Source of the DNA: Amia ocellicauda
Lineage: Eukaryota; Chordata; Actinopteri; Amiiformes; Amiidae
Length of the DNA stretch: 64,000 nucleotides
Direction: 5' to 3'
NCBI RefSeq assembly: GCF_036373705.1
Contig: NC_089853.1
Location: forward strand, 31,703,568-31,767,567
Shown: positions 12,855 to 25,183 of the stretch, piece after piece
How the letters are laid out: every line of letters starts with the position of its first letter
How positions within the stretch are numbered: the first letter of the stretch is position 1
Translations under genes and position numbers: made by a program
Notes under the pieces: model-generated
The model's input: the letters and a program-made list of their open reading frames with translations, nothing else
Database searches by the model: none
What the model was told of the DNA's origin: nothing

Positions 12855-15800
12855 TTAGGAGAGGCTCACCATAGTGGCACTCAGATCCCACAGTCTCCTG
12901 GCAGCCGCGTCGTTCCGGGCCTGGGGCGCCACTTCTTTTGGAGCGCAATCACTGCAGAAGACAGACACAGAGCTCGCTCTCAGCACCTCACCACACACAT
13001 AACTGGCATGCAAACTCCCAAATTAATTAGAAGGGCAAAACCAATCTGCTCAAGACAATATCCAGGAAGTGACCTAAGTAGACAGGCAATTTATAACCAT
13101 GTCTCATAGTACAACAGATCACTTTACTCTCAATTACTTTTGGGCTTCTTAATGTGGTTGTTTTTGAATTGCTTGTTGTAAGTTTATAATGCAATTTTGG
13201 TTTGCTTTTAATCATCTTATAACCCAAGGCAAAGTTTGCAATATTATTAATAATAATATGAATCTGGTAATGGATCACAATTATCCAGCTCATTATGTCA
13301 GAATAAAATAACATTTCTCATCAGGTGGAATGTTCCCAGCAGTTCTTACCTGAAATACACACCGCTGACATTCTCCAGACTCTCATCCACGGCACAGTGG
13401 ATGGTGGTCTGAGCACCCTCCCATGGGGTCTTGAATAGCAGGATGATCATTGGGAGGGCAATTACCCTCTTCCACCAAGGTAAGGTGGGAAACACGTGTC
13501 TCCCCAGCTCAGTGCGAATCACCCCAGGGTGCAAGCTGTTTGCTGTCACCCCTGTACCTGGAGACATAGGACAACAAGGAACTTAATTCAATAATAAGCC
13601 ACTTGGGATACAATAGATCTCCAAATGCCTCAGGAGTGAAACGCCTCTCTCTTTCAGACTACCTGAACAAATGCCAAGTAGGTAAACCACTAGTGCACCC
13701 AGAGAAATGTTCTGATGACCATGGAGCAGGAAATAGAATACTGTGCAATACTTCCTCAAGTTTTGCCAGAGCAGTGTATATATTAAACATGTAATTTTTC
13801 TTACTGAAGTTAATATATTTATTGTATATTATAGTGAAAACTTGAAGTCTAGAGCTCATAGCAAAGATCCACTCCCTCACCCTTCAATCGGGCTGCCAGC
13901 TCCCGGGTGAAGAGGACATTGGCCAACTTGCTCTGGCCATAGCTCTTGCGAGGGTCGTAGTCTTTTTCTAGGTTAATGTCATCAAAATAAATCTGACCTG
14001 TGAAGGGCAAATGAGATGATACTGGGTAAGATTAATTTGATTAGTAAGCATTGCACATATTGTAAGCAAAACAAAGAAAATTAATGACATCTGCTCAATT
14101 TATATACTCCCCCCCATTTTTCCAATTCACTAAGAGTTGCTATGTAATTTTTGACTTTTTAATAAGTAAAACATGAACACTATATTACTAAACATGTTGA
14201 GGAAAACAAAATACAAAAAAGTTCTGTTCACAGTAGGCCTCCCCTGGCCTTAATTAATAAAGCAGTCCTCTAAGTAGATTGTCTGCAAATACTGTGCCTT
14301 TCCTCCCGCAGTACAGGTTCAATAACAGAAGATGGTCTCTTATTAATTCATCATTCCTATTCATGCCAGAGATTGGTGTCAGGACCAGGCAACGACATTG
14401 TTCAACAATTATTAAAGATTCCTCAATACCTAAAAATACCAATACTCAATACCTACTCAGAGCAACTGCATAAGTAAATCCTTCACAATTTGGCGTTCAA
14501 TTCCAAAGTAAAGGAGAATCACCTACTTAAAATCCAATTACTACTTCTATAGGGTGCCGATAATATTGTCCAGGCCATTTTTGGATTTATTTGTAGAATT
14601 ACCTAGGATTTAGTAAATTATTCAGATTTGTTTCGTTCAACTGCAAACCAAAGACATACATATGTGGATACCAAAAGATTTTTTAAATCCAACAGTTTTC
14701 TGGAAGAAATTGTGAATTATTTGAAAAAAGTGCAAGGGTACCAATATTTTTGGCCAGGACTGTATATTCCAATATGCAATATATACTCTCAAAAACATGT
14801 TTCACATATTTTATAGAACAGAAAAAAAGAAAGAAAAATTGATGTATTACTCATCACCTCCCAAACCAGATATCAAAAGTTTAAAGTAGTGAAAGGAAAG
14901 GCTGCAGTGTCACCTTTGTCATGAGCCAGGCTGGACACGGAAATGATGCGGCTAGGGCTGGACTTCTTCAGCAGGTCCAGTAGACAGTTTGTCAACAGGA
15001 AGTGACCCAAATGGTTGACCCCAAACTGCATCTCAAAGCCATCCTCTGTCTTCCACTTGGGGCACATCATGATACCTGAAAAACACCAAGCATTTCAATC
15101 ATCCCGACCATTTTCTTTCATCTATCTACCCACTGATCCATCTACATACGTATCTATTTTGAGGGCAAAGGGGGGTGAATTAAATCAAGGTGCCATTTCT
15201 TTCTAATGACAGGACAATTATGAGAAATTCCACATCAACCAAGTGCCAGGATGTTGCTGGATACTAGCCAAGTGCAATATGAGAGTTGCATTAGGACTGC
15301 ACAGTGTCTTACCTACTTCCTGCACCCTGGCACACTTCTCATCTTCTTGTGTATCTTGATTCTACTCATTGTTGTGTAAACATTATTTTTTATTTACCCT
15401 TGGAAATAATCCATACATGTAGAACAATGCACAGTGTTTTTTGCCTCAGAAACAACCCTTTGAGAAGTCAGCACAGAGCTAATGATCCTGAAACACTGAG
15501 TGCATCATGTACCTGCATTGTTGATGAGGATGTCCAGTCTCTCCTCATTGTCCTGGATGTCTTTAGCCAGCTGGCGCACGGACTGCAGGGAGGCCAGATC
15601 TAACTTCTTGACGAGGACATTCCCATTGCCCGTCTCCTGTCTAATCTCCTGGGCTGTCTGGTCGGCTTTGGCCATGTCCCTGCAGGCCATGATGACCCGT
15701 GCACCTGCACACACACCATTGGATATACACATTTCAATATACATTTTAAAAGACTGAAAAAAAATATTATAGCTGAGTGAAATTTTAGATTTTACATTTA

Positions 15801-17677
15801 CGAAAAAAAAAACATACATTCCTTTTGCGAACAAAAAAAAAATATATATATATATGATTTTTGCATTAACAACCTCATCATTATTTTCTTGCTACTTGCT
15901 TATGTTGGATGACCTCATGTGATCCAACATATTCAATATATTTGTGCGAGCTATTTGTCCATGTGGAACATGTTTTAGTTCTGGGATAAAATATAGTGCA
16001 CTGCACCTAATTTTAACTTGTTCTCAGTTATCAATTGGATGGATTTTTTTTATTCTTTATACAACAGTCCTATAATAAGAGTGCAGATGAATAATGGAGT
16101 GTGAGGGTGAGCGCTCACCCCTGCATGCCAAGTCCCTGGCCGTCTCCTTGCCGATGCCGGTGTTTGCTCCGGTGATCAGCACCGTTTTCCCAGTCAGCCT
16201 GGCTTTGCTCCGACACTTGCCACCTGCCACCCACCTCCGAAGTGCAACCACACCCACTCCTGCAAACAACAATGCAGGTATTCTGTCAGTTTTCACAATT
16301 AGTTCAAAGTTTATTCACAGAGCAGTCTAAGGACAAACTAGGTCTCTTCTCAAGCGAATGCTTGTAATTTATCCATAATGGCAGTGTAACATATAAACAA
16401 AAAAATCTGTTAAAATATAAACAAATACATTTTTTTTTAACTGTGTGCTTTTGCTCTGTTTAGATAGCTACAGAAGTGAATGTTATCATGTACACATGTA
16501 CACACAGAATGAATATCCTCACATTTTACATATTAAATATATACCATCACCAAACTAAGTACTTTGTACAGATTGTACTGGAATAAGGAAGTTAGACATA
16601 TCTGGTGCTTTTGTAGTTTATCCTGTGATTCCACTAACCAGAAAGTTATGACTCAACACCCTGAAAGAGCTAGGCTACATACCGGCTTTTGATATCCTCC
16701 ATTATTTTGTGAATTTAGTTTTTTAAATGTAAAAGTTGTTAATATGATAGAACCAAACTGAAAAAGTGCTATATATCTATCCTATAGCAATGTGTAAAGA
16801 TACATAGAACCATAATCTAAAGTGCTAGTTCCACTTTAAGGTATCACACTTGTTAGTAGGATGCAGGGACTCCATAAGTTGTAACAATTGAAAGAAATGA
16901 TGTTGCTCAGTTTTGAAGCACTTAATAGATCAAAATATGCTAAGAAACATGTGTAGTTATTCAATATAATTAATTTACCCTTGTGTCACTGAAAAACAAA
17001 TTATAACAGCTTATACTTAAAAACGAATTTTGTTTGCTAAAAAACCTTTTCAAGTCCTTTGTGAATATAACCTATACAAATGGCCAATAAAAAGGAAAAA
17101 CCTCCGGTTTTCACTCAGTCCACTGGAATACATGTATCTGAACTGAAACTACTAAAACATTAAAACGTGTAAGTGATAAATACATTTTGTTGTCGACTGA
17201 GCCGGCAGGATTTTTCCATTTCTTTAATTTTGCTCACATACAAAAAAACAACAACAACAGAGCAGTAAAGAAACCAGGAACCAAGTGCAGTTCTTGTGGC
17301 GCAGGTTCCGCAGCGCTGCGCAGATCTGCAGAATCCCTCCGATCCCATTGGTGGAGCAGCGCAGAACTGCGGACAACTGCGCTACACGGACGCGACTGCT
17401 ACTTGATTAAAAAAAGATACATTACTCATGGATAATTAGCTTTTTGTTTCAATTGTGTGTTTGCAGGTGCATTTTTTAATGTTGTCTCCAAGCATAAAAA
17501 AAGAGAAAAGCTCTTGACACTGGCAAAAATATAAAAACTATTTTAGTAATAGGAAAACGCTTAACTACACTGGCTGAAGTGACGCAGAAACTTACCAGTA
17601 AGTACAAGTACAGCGATTTTCACGGTGTGTTGCTGCACAAAGTCCCTCACTGCCTCGGTACTCAGTGCGGCCTGCAT
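12855..17677 (-). CDS. Retinol dehydrogenase 11/12/13-type short-chain dehydrogenase, 7 exons
   Basis: Coding exons on the minus strand, 5' to 3': 17677-17596, 16259-16119, 15704-15513, 15075-14914, 13997-13881, 13557-13350, 12951-12855. All junctions are GT-AG and in phase, giving 332 aa, the usual size for RDH13-like enzymes. Residues about 19-35 are a hydrophobic N-terminal anchor. NADP(H) Rossmann motif TGANTGIG is at 57-64, NNAG at 136-139, catalytic Ser at about 187 (ISVSSLAH), and YGQSK with Tyr212 and Lys216, so all classical SDR catalytic residues are present. LHPG follows at 240-243. Expected role: membrane-bound NADP(H)-dependent reduction or oxidation of retinal/retinol or other aldehydes. 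I cannot tell RDH11, 12, 13 or a fish-specific paralogue apart from motifs, so no symbol is given. The first exon is the least certain; it rests on one ATG, a good GTAAGT donor and phase agreement. The ATG in frame with exon 2 at 16296 is intronic, because a TTTGCAG acceptor lies inside that frame. Confidence 0.88.
14551..14770. mobile_element. Relic of a Tc1/mariner-like DNA transposon
   Basis: In the intron between SDR exons 4 and 5. The right end AAGGGTACCAATATTTTTGG followed by CCAGGACTGTA resembles the common fish/frog Tc1-like terminus (reverse complement TACAGTCCTGGCCAAAAATA). The left part, GGTGCCGATAATATTGTCCAGGCC with TTTTTGGA, is a second motif of the same element. TGGAAGAAAT and similar A/T-rich internal words also fit. 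No transposase frame remains. Confidence 0.55.
17290..17402. repeat. GC-rich imperfect hairpin repeat, copy 2
   Basis: Lies in SDR intron 1. It shares with copy 1 near 2.0 kb the words GCGCAGAT, CAGAATC, CCGATCCCA, TGGAGCA, AACTGCGGA and CTGCGC in the same order. Its arms are self-complementary: GCGCAGGTTCCGCAG...CTGCGC against the reverse complement of GCGCAGAACTGCGGACAACTGCGC. The two copies are clearly one element family. Confidence 0.6.
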
Positions 17678-17880
17678 GCTGTGCCGGGTCGGTAATAAAG
17701 ACACTTCCGGGCTGATCCGCGTCGTCCTTCACTGTCACACGTCTCCTCGCCTCTCGCATAAGGGAGATGTCTGGTGCCCTCCGGCGGGTGTCCGGTACAG
17801 ACGCAATGGACAAACTACACAAATACACAGAGCAGACTCTTCTGATTGTCCCCATATAAGTTAACTATAGTGCACTATTT
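17678..17880 (-). promoter_or_regulatory. SDR gene 5' UTR and promoter region
   Basis: A CpG-containing stretch just upstream of the SDR start codon. It contains CCGGAAGTG (minus strand, 17702-17710), a consensus ETS/GABP site typical of TATA-less housekeeping promoters. The transcription start is not visible. Confidence 0.4.
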
Positions 17881-18479
17881 TCTGCTCCAGCTGACTCTGG
17901 CCCCCGGGTTATCACGCAAAATATAAGTATAGCACGACAAAACACTTGCTATATAATAATGACTAATAATATCTTTCAATTTGCAAGAATCTGCACAGGT
18001 GTCCCAATGAGAGAGGGTTGAATAAAAAAAAGTTCAAATAAATACCATGCAGTGAAGTGAAAACCAGGCAGGTGTATTATAAATAATTATGAATTATTTA
18101 AAAATAACATAAGTCTTAATATTTGTATTATCTAAGTCAAGGGAAATCGATTCACTGTGTCATGGATATACATTAGAACATTATATATTATACATAGGCG
18201 ATGATAATATATTAAATAACTCCCAGATTGAATTATTACATTTATAGACTACTGTCTATAAAGCGACCTGCTTCACTCACATATGAATCTGCACACTAAC
18301 GGGAAAACAATTACCTGACTGACAGCGATAGGCCTACACAACCAGGGCAATTGCACTTTGATTATTTTGCAGACATGCTGTCCACACTTGGTCTAAAAAT
18401 TAAACTTGTGAAGATACAGTACAAACCTGCATCGTGTGTGTGTCATTTCTGGGCTCTACAGTTGTGTCTAAAATGTTAA

Positions 18480-18707
18480 ATAAGTAAATGATGCCCAGCG
18501 CTTAAAGACGGAGACAAACGCGGCTCTGACCCCGGAAGCGCTCGGCCCTCCTGCCACGTCAGGGTTGCGGACAGACCCGCCGCCAGTGCGCAGCCTCAGC
18601 AGCGGAGCGGCGCCGCACAGGTAGCGACGCACTGAGCTGTTGAGCTGCTGCTCGTAGCGATTCGACCCCATCTCTTCAGCGCTGCTCGCCCGGTTCAATT
18701 GTGCACA
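18480..18707 (+). promoter_or_regulatory. tmed3: tmed3 CpG-rich promoter and 5' UTR
   Basis: A GC- and CpG-rich block ending at the tmed3 ATG, with an ETS-type CCGGAAGCG at 18532-18540. There is no clear TATA box. The head-to-head SDR gene begins 1,030 bp away, so the interval between the two start codons may act as a divergent promoter. Confidence 0.45.
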
Positions 18708-21495
18708 ATGACATGTGTTGCTCTTTGGATGCTGCTGCTCAGCCTTGTTTTAGTTTCCAGCACTGAGCTGACGTTTGAATTGCCCGATAATGACAAACAG
18801 TGCTTCTACGAAGAACTTGAAAAAGGAGTCAAGTTTAACATCGATTATCAAGTAAGTTTTTTTTTTTTAATCCAAATGAATTCGTTTCTTCATACAACAG
18901 TGTGCTTCTCATTAGCTAACAATAAGAAATACATTGTAGTAGCGTAACTAGAGGATATATGTAGCTACCCTGTAATACTTGCATTACAATGCTTTAAAAT
19001 GTTCCTTTACTGTCAAATTGCATGCCCGTTACATCCATTTATATAAAACGGTAAATGTAGACATTTCCAGGGAATGCAGTGAAAGGGTTAATAACGAGTG
19101 CCATATGTTTGGGGTTTCATTCAATGTGCATTTGCATTATGTATGTGATAATTAGTTTGTTTGTGTTTGTTCTGTAATGTTTGTGTTTGTTAGTAATCCG
19201 TTTATATAAAGACGTTTCTCTATATCTTGTGTTAGATCCTTTTCCAACGAAATATACACGATAGGAAATGATCAGTTTTGAATGAGGCAGCAGTATGTTT
19301 GCACGGATTTAAACACATCCTGTTAGTTACATTTGGTTTAGCTGATTTATTATCATTTAATAGTAGTATATGAAGAAGGGTATGACGTGTCCTTGTAATA
19401 TTGTATTATTCTTAGTGTCAGCTGCCTTTAAGTGTGGCTGGTCACTGTGTCTGCGAGGGGCGTAACTATTATTGCACAGTCTGTCTGTCTTCATAAGCCA
19501 AGTCATCACTGTGGTGGAGATGAAAAGGGCCAGAGCCACAGCATGACAGTACTGTGCAGACTGCAGAGTGTTCTTGGATAATAAGTGTCAGTGGAGTTAT
19601 GGACACTACTGTTCTTACCCCCGTGCTTCTATGATCTGTTTACACTTTACCACCCCCTTGCTTTCTGACTGTACAGGTTATTGCTGGAGGCAACTATGAT
19701 GTTGACTGCTTTGTGACGGATGCAGTGGATAATGTCCTGTATCACGAAAAGAAGAAGCAGTATGACAGCTTCACTCACATCACAGAAACGAAAGGTGTTT
19801 ACAAGGTCTGCTTCAGCAACGAGTTCTCCACCTTCTCCCACAAGATTGTATACCTCGACTTCCGAAGTGGAGACGAGCGACCTCTCCTCCCCGACATGAA
19901 CAGAGCCACGGCCTTAACCCAGGTATGTTACCTTTGTGCATGTACTCATACCAGTTTGGCAGCAGCTTGTGTTATTCTCTGCTTTAAATAACTAATATAT
20001 ATACTGAAAATATTAGTTGTTTAAAGCAGAAAACAACACATCCAGAATAAAATATATATATGTATTTATTAATTTAATGCTAATGTTACTTACATTTCGG
20101 TAGTGGGAAGTTAAAAAATCCCACAGGACAAACTTCCTCTTGGCAAAATCCCACATTGTATTGCATTACAAATATTAGTCCTAAACATAGCTTTTTATTC
20201 ACACTGCTAGCCTTCAGGTGTGGTGCAATTATAATGTATGGTCAGTATTTATACTATATAATTCCTATTGTGAGATTGTGTCAGTTTTTCCATTTATTTT
20301 TTATTTTTTTTGTTTTTCCCTATGGGAATTTCAACATAAATCTGTAACTTTGGGATTTTGTTAATAGGTTCAATACTCATGTATCATTTGCATCTTATTA
20401 AATTGCTAAGTTTCCAGAACTCCTCCCATTCAGATATATTGTTTCACTGCAGAGGAGCCACCTGGAATGCAAATGAATGGGCACCTGCAAAGCTAACAAT
20501 CCTTATTATTGAAGTGTTTGATGACGCATAATTGCCACTTTGCAATCACATCATTAATTATTAGCCTCTTGAGAGTCGTTTAGACAGTTCTGGAGGACAT
20601 TGAAAGATCCAATTAAGAAAATATCAATTATCAGTGATTTAACCAATTAAGACCTCAGTTGCAATACCAAGCAGGAGGACATAGTGGCATCTGGAGGATG
20701 AAGTCTGCGAAGCACTGCCCAGGGAACCACTTCAAATTGATACTTTGTTACACTACAGTATAAAAGGGTCAGAGGACCCTTCCAAACTGCCCATATGGCT
20801 GTATATTAAAATAGCACATCAGATATCAGGTCATGAACTTATATTTCAGGTTTGGACATTATTAATGCCTTTAATAAATGTTGTACTGAAAGGCATCAAA
20901 AAGATTATAGCTTTAGTGTTACCATTGATGCACTTTCCTGAAAAGGAAGGGTCTCTAAAAATGAGTTGTTGTTGGAGTCTTTTCCAGCCTTGGGGTTGCT
21001 ATAAACAACGAAGAACCTTTTAAGGGGCTTCAAAGAACCATTTTACCGATTCCAATAAAATAAACACCAAATGAGCCCACACTATGAACAAAAATCTTCT
21101 AGAACCCTCGCATTCTCCAAGGAACCCTGAAAGAACCCTATATTTGTTAGTGTAGGTCCAATTTGTTGGGTTTTGGTTTTGTTTCGCTCCAAAGAGTTGC
21201 ATGGTAAGAGGGTCCGAGTACAGTGTTGCTCACTGCATCGCTCATTATTGCTGTGTTGCAGATGGAGTCGGCTTGCCTTTCCCTCCACGAAATTCTCAAG
21301 ACAATGTCGGACTCTCAGACCTGGTACCGGCTCAGGGAGGCCCAGGACCGGCTCCGCGCTGAGGAGATCCACGACCGCGTGTCCTATTGGTCCATGGGAG
21401 AGACCTTCATCCTCTTCGTGGTCAGCATCGGCCAGGTGGTCATGCTCAAGAGCTTCTTTACAGACAAGAAAGCCAGCGTGGCCAGCAGCACGTAG
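18708..21495 (+). CDS. tmed3: Transmembrane emp24 domain protein 3 (p24 family), 3 exons
   Basis: Exons 18708-18851, 19677-19922 and 21262-21495, all phase 0 with GT-AG junctions, give 207 aa; human TMED3 is of similar length. Residues 1-18 are a signal peptide ([18 protein letters not shown]). A lumenal GOLD domain follows with Cys32 and Cys93 placed for the family disulfide. A helical stalk ([20 protein letters not shown]...) leads to one transmembrane segment at about 177-194. The short cytosolic tail carries the Phe-Phe pair (195-196) that p24 proteins use for COPII/COPI sorting, then [10 protein letters not shown]. Role: cargo receptor and coat adaptor cycling between ER, cis-Golgi and intermediate compartment. 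An in-frame TTG at 18699 gives a longer frame, but the ATG directly before the signal peptide is the clear start. The neighbour ankrd34c matches human 15q25 order. Confidence 0.95.
20995..21160. repeat. Probable fish DNA-transposon relic (AGAACC-type)
   Basis: In tmed3 intron 2. The words AAGAACCTTTTA, GGGGCTTCAAAGAACCATTT, CTAGAACCCT and GAAAGAACCCTATATT recall the recurring 'agaacc' / 'ggttct' pattern of a common fish non-autonomous element. Identification is by pattern only. Confidence 0.35.
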
Positions 21496-23265
21496 ACATT
21501 GCCATGGCAGGTCCGCTCTTCTGACTTGCACTTGAGGCATAGCAGGAGGGGAAAGGCTAGGGTAAAAAATAAAATAAAATAAATCAGTAGTACTTCTGTC
21601 ACCCAGGGCCCACAGGTCAATGTGTCTCTGTTTCCTCAGTTAGATAATCAGTCCGTGCAGTTTGTAATGAATTAACTACAAAGATCCACTCAGGCTCTCG
21701 GTGACCAGAGTTGTGTAGCACACATGTTGTGATCCCATCAAAAACATTTTTTTTAAACCTTGTCAAACAGTGACTATAACTTGGCTATTGTAGCATTTCT
21801 TTACTGAAGAGTGCGCGTGCATGCGTGTGCGTGCGTTTCTTTACCAAAAGACATCCCTTCCACTTTACAGCTACGCAATTATTTATGCCTCAATTCATTT
21901 TACTTGCTATATTCTTGATGTCTCTTTTGTACTTCACAGACTTTGATAAACAATCTGAGACACTAATCTGCCTATAAACCCCCTTTGTTGTCAATGTTTT
22001 TATGTTGTAAAAGTAGAGAACCATGTCCCTGGTATGTTTACAAAGATACATTCTTATAAGAAGGGACAAATTACAATGCCAAAAACATCTTTCAAAACTT
22101 GAATGAGCATTTAATTGTGATTTGCCACATTACAAAACAATCCTGCTGTTGTTAGGTCACCTACCCACTGATTACAAGTTCAGTTCCTAAGTTAGTGTTG
22201 ATTCCATATTTTCAGTAATAAGGGAACCAAAATATTGTGCTTTGTATGATTTCCAGTGTCTTTTGTTTACTGCCTTTGAATAGTGTTACATATCTCAGTT
22301 TTCTTTTTCTCTTTAGTGTTTACTGATAAGAGACAAGGGTGAAGTTTTGTCTGTAGATGTTATTTTTAAATAATTAGTACTCCCTACCAATCCTCCCAAC
22401 CACTGGGATCATGAAGAAATACAGCTATTTAAAATGGGGGGCTCCTCCTGGCTTTTATAAGACTAAGATACTTGGTAATGTGTAGTTTGGAAAAACTGGT
22501 TTTATTTCACACACACACCCACACACTGAGAGTGTACTTGGTTATTTGTCAAACTGCTGATTTTAAGATGTTTTACCCAGAAGGAAAGCTGTAGTACCCT
22601 GTTGTTCATGTAGAATACACAAGAGCGCATGGAGGTAATGGTTGAGTCATTGCACAATGGAAATGGTAGAAAAACAACAACCAAAAAACACACTTTTTGT
22701 TTCTGGTCACTCTGTTGCAATGAGGGTGTTGGTCCACTGAGTGGGGGTGTTCAAACCCATCTGCCTTTCACATTCATTACAAAATGGGACCTATGCACAT
22801 AGACAGCATTTCCCATTACTCTGTGTATACCACACTTTAAAGCAGGTTTAAGTAATCAAATCTTACCTTTTCAAAATTGTTTATTTTACTTCGCTTGAAT
22901 AGGAGTATGTTTGTTGCCTTTGTTAACGCTCCTGCTCGGTCATTTGTTTCCTGCGGTGTGTGTTTTCTGTGCTCAGTGCTTGTTAGAGGTGTAGGGGGGT
23001 AGGGGTGGGGTGTCTGAATCTTTAGGAAGCTGAAGGATTCTTTTTTTTTTTCTTCTAAAAAGACAACTACCTTTCCACTTACTTGACCTTACCTGTTGGA
23101 TTTCCTGCTGGGTCAGTCAGTCCCTATAGTTTTAATAGGGGAACAAGAAGTTATAAAATAAAATTAATGTAAAGCATATATATATATATATATGTCTTTA
23201 TTCTTGTTTTTTTGTTGTTTGATCGAAATTGGTGGGCAAAAATAAAGCATTTCTTCAAATCTGTT
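21496..23265 (+). other. tmed3: tmed3 3' UTR
   Basis: Non-coding sequence after the TAG. An early AATAAA cluster lies around 21565-21585 and a distal AATAAA at 23241-23246 with T/GT-rich sequence following it. Long and short 3' ends are both plausible. Confidence 0.45.
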
Positions 23266-23415
23266 TGTGATTGATCTTGTCTTAAAACTCTCATTCATGA
23301 AAGCTACCTTGAAAAATAACTAAGTAATTGTATAGAGAATACAACATTCACAAACACAACACAAAATACAAACCAGTAGATTTACCAAATTGATACATGT
23401 GTGTCACCTCTCGGT

Positions 23416-23434
23416 GTGCACTAGGGGGCAGAGT
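23416..23434 (+). promoter_or_regulatory. Candidate CTCF site (strong match)
   Basis: GTGCACTAGGGGGCAGAGT matches the CTCF core CACTAGGGGGCAG. It sits just beyond the distal tmed3 polyadenylation signal, between tmed3 and idh2. Confidence 0.45.
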
Positions 23435-25127
23435 GTGCATGTCATTTTATTTATGCATAGTTATACTTCATACATTTATGATGTGGGTTCAACATTATGG
23501 GTGTTTATCTTTCATTATTTCATTTCAATTTTAAATTACGTTAGGAATTTAGAAGATCTTTGATTATCTGTACTAATGAGATTTGTAATTAAGAACTGGC
23601 TCTTAAGTGTTTTGAGGAGCAATATAATTACTGACCAGTAGATGGATTTATCTCACAAAGAAAAAACAGGTGGTGTGTGGTTTCTCATAGGTTTGCAGCG
23701 TTAAGATGAAGACAAATAAATGCAAATCTTTACAAATATCATATTTGATCAGTTTGAAGAAGTTTAGGAGGTTGATTACAGTAATAAGAAAATTGAAGAT
23801 GCGCTTTCAATTTAGAAGCTTCCTGCAATATCCCTTCCTTAGCGTTTACGCAGTGTTACAGGATTCTGCCACACAGCCCTGCAATTTGCAAAATAAAACA
23901 GACAATTTGGCAGGGTTCTCCTGTTATTTGCATGATGCAGAGATTGCAGTAAGCCAATACAGGATCATTAACTGCAATATTGTACTGTACATTGCCTGTA
24001 TATTTCACTATCAAATACACTTTAGCACTTTAAAAATACTGTATTCAGTCTAAGCTAATTGCATTAAGAAACGTTCTAATGTATAAAATGTCTTTTAAAA
24101 TATCTGTGAAAACAGTTTATACAGGCTGCTTATCATGCTTCACGAATGTTAAAATTGAATAAACATATTAGTCTACAACCCATTCAATTAAGCACATCTG
24201 TATAAAAATGATAAGGCTTGCAGTGAGAACCCCTGTAGTGAAGTGACTACTATTACTTAGGGTTTGCTGCAATGAATGCTACTGTTGCAAAAACAAGTCG
24301 TCCCCTATGAAAACACCTAATCTCTCCAGGGTCTTGTTTCCAACACAAAGCAGAGATTGCAACAGTGTGCTCGTTATCCTGCTTCCTAGTAATGGAGGTC
24401 TTAAGAACAGTGTGCATTAAATCAATACGACTTCCTGAAGGGAAAACAAAATGAAACTAGAATCTTGCAGGAGTTCAAATTATTATTCTTACTATTATTT
24501 CAAATTATGAACTGCCTTCCCAAAATATGCTTTACCCTCTGAGATGTATGTATAAACACTAGATTAGCAAATATCTACAGGTTATACCAGACCTCAAGTG
24601 AAAACATAACATGACCTCACGCTGACATTTAGAACAGCTTTGGGAACAAGGGGCATGAAATGAAATAAAGATGCCACAAAAACAAAACAAAAAACACAAA
24701 GCTGCCTGAATATTAATGCAGAAAACAGTATATTCAAGGTGTTGCCAAACGAGAGTGAAGATTATCAAGCCTCATGTGCAGTGGCTGATACACTATGACC
24801 TCTGTTTGTTTTAAGAGGAGTATGCTAGACACATATGTCTATGGAAGAGGAACTAAACTACTTTACTGTAAGGCTGTTGCATTGGTAGCTGCTGAAAAAC
24901 TTATCAGCAAACTTATTCCATTCCCTTCCACCCACAAAGTGGTGTTTCCAAGGAGACCTCAGCAACAAGTGGCAAGGTCACTGGGACACCCGTGGCAACC
25001 ACAGCAACAGCACCGCAGATTAACCCTGTCATGTATTGCAACCTCATATGGAGCTGGATGACAAATGAAAGAAACATGATCTTATGTGTGGATACAATGT
25101 TGTCCTCTTGTACATTAAAGAAAAAAA

Positions 25128-25128
<1 letters not shown>

Positions 25129-25169
<41 letters not shown>

Positions 25170-25183
25170 TATATATATATATA
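25129..25183 (+). repeat. (TAA)n plus (AT)n compound microsatellite
   Basis: About 13 TAA units running directly into about 8 AT units. It generates Asn or Tyr homopolymer open frames that are not genes. Confidence 0.95.

Noticed and set aside
16057-16296. An ATG-started frame ([11 protein letters not shown]...) as the N-terminus of the SDR protein
   Set aside because: A clear TTTGCAG acceptor lies inside it, and the exon at 17596-17677 supplies a matching phase and a hydrophobic anchor. Use of the intronic ATG as an alternative start is not fully excluded.
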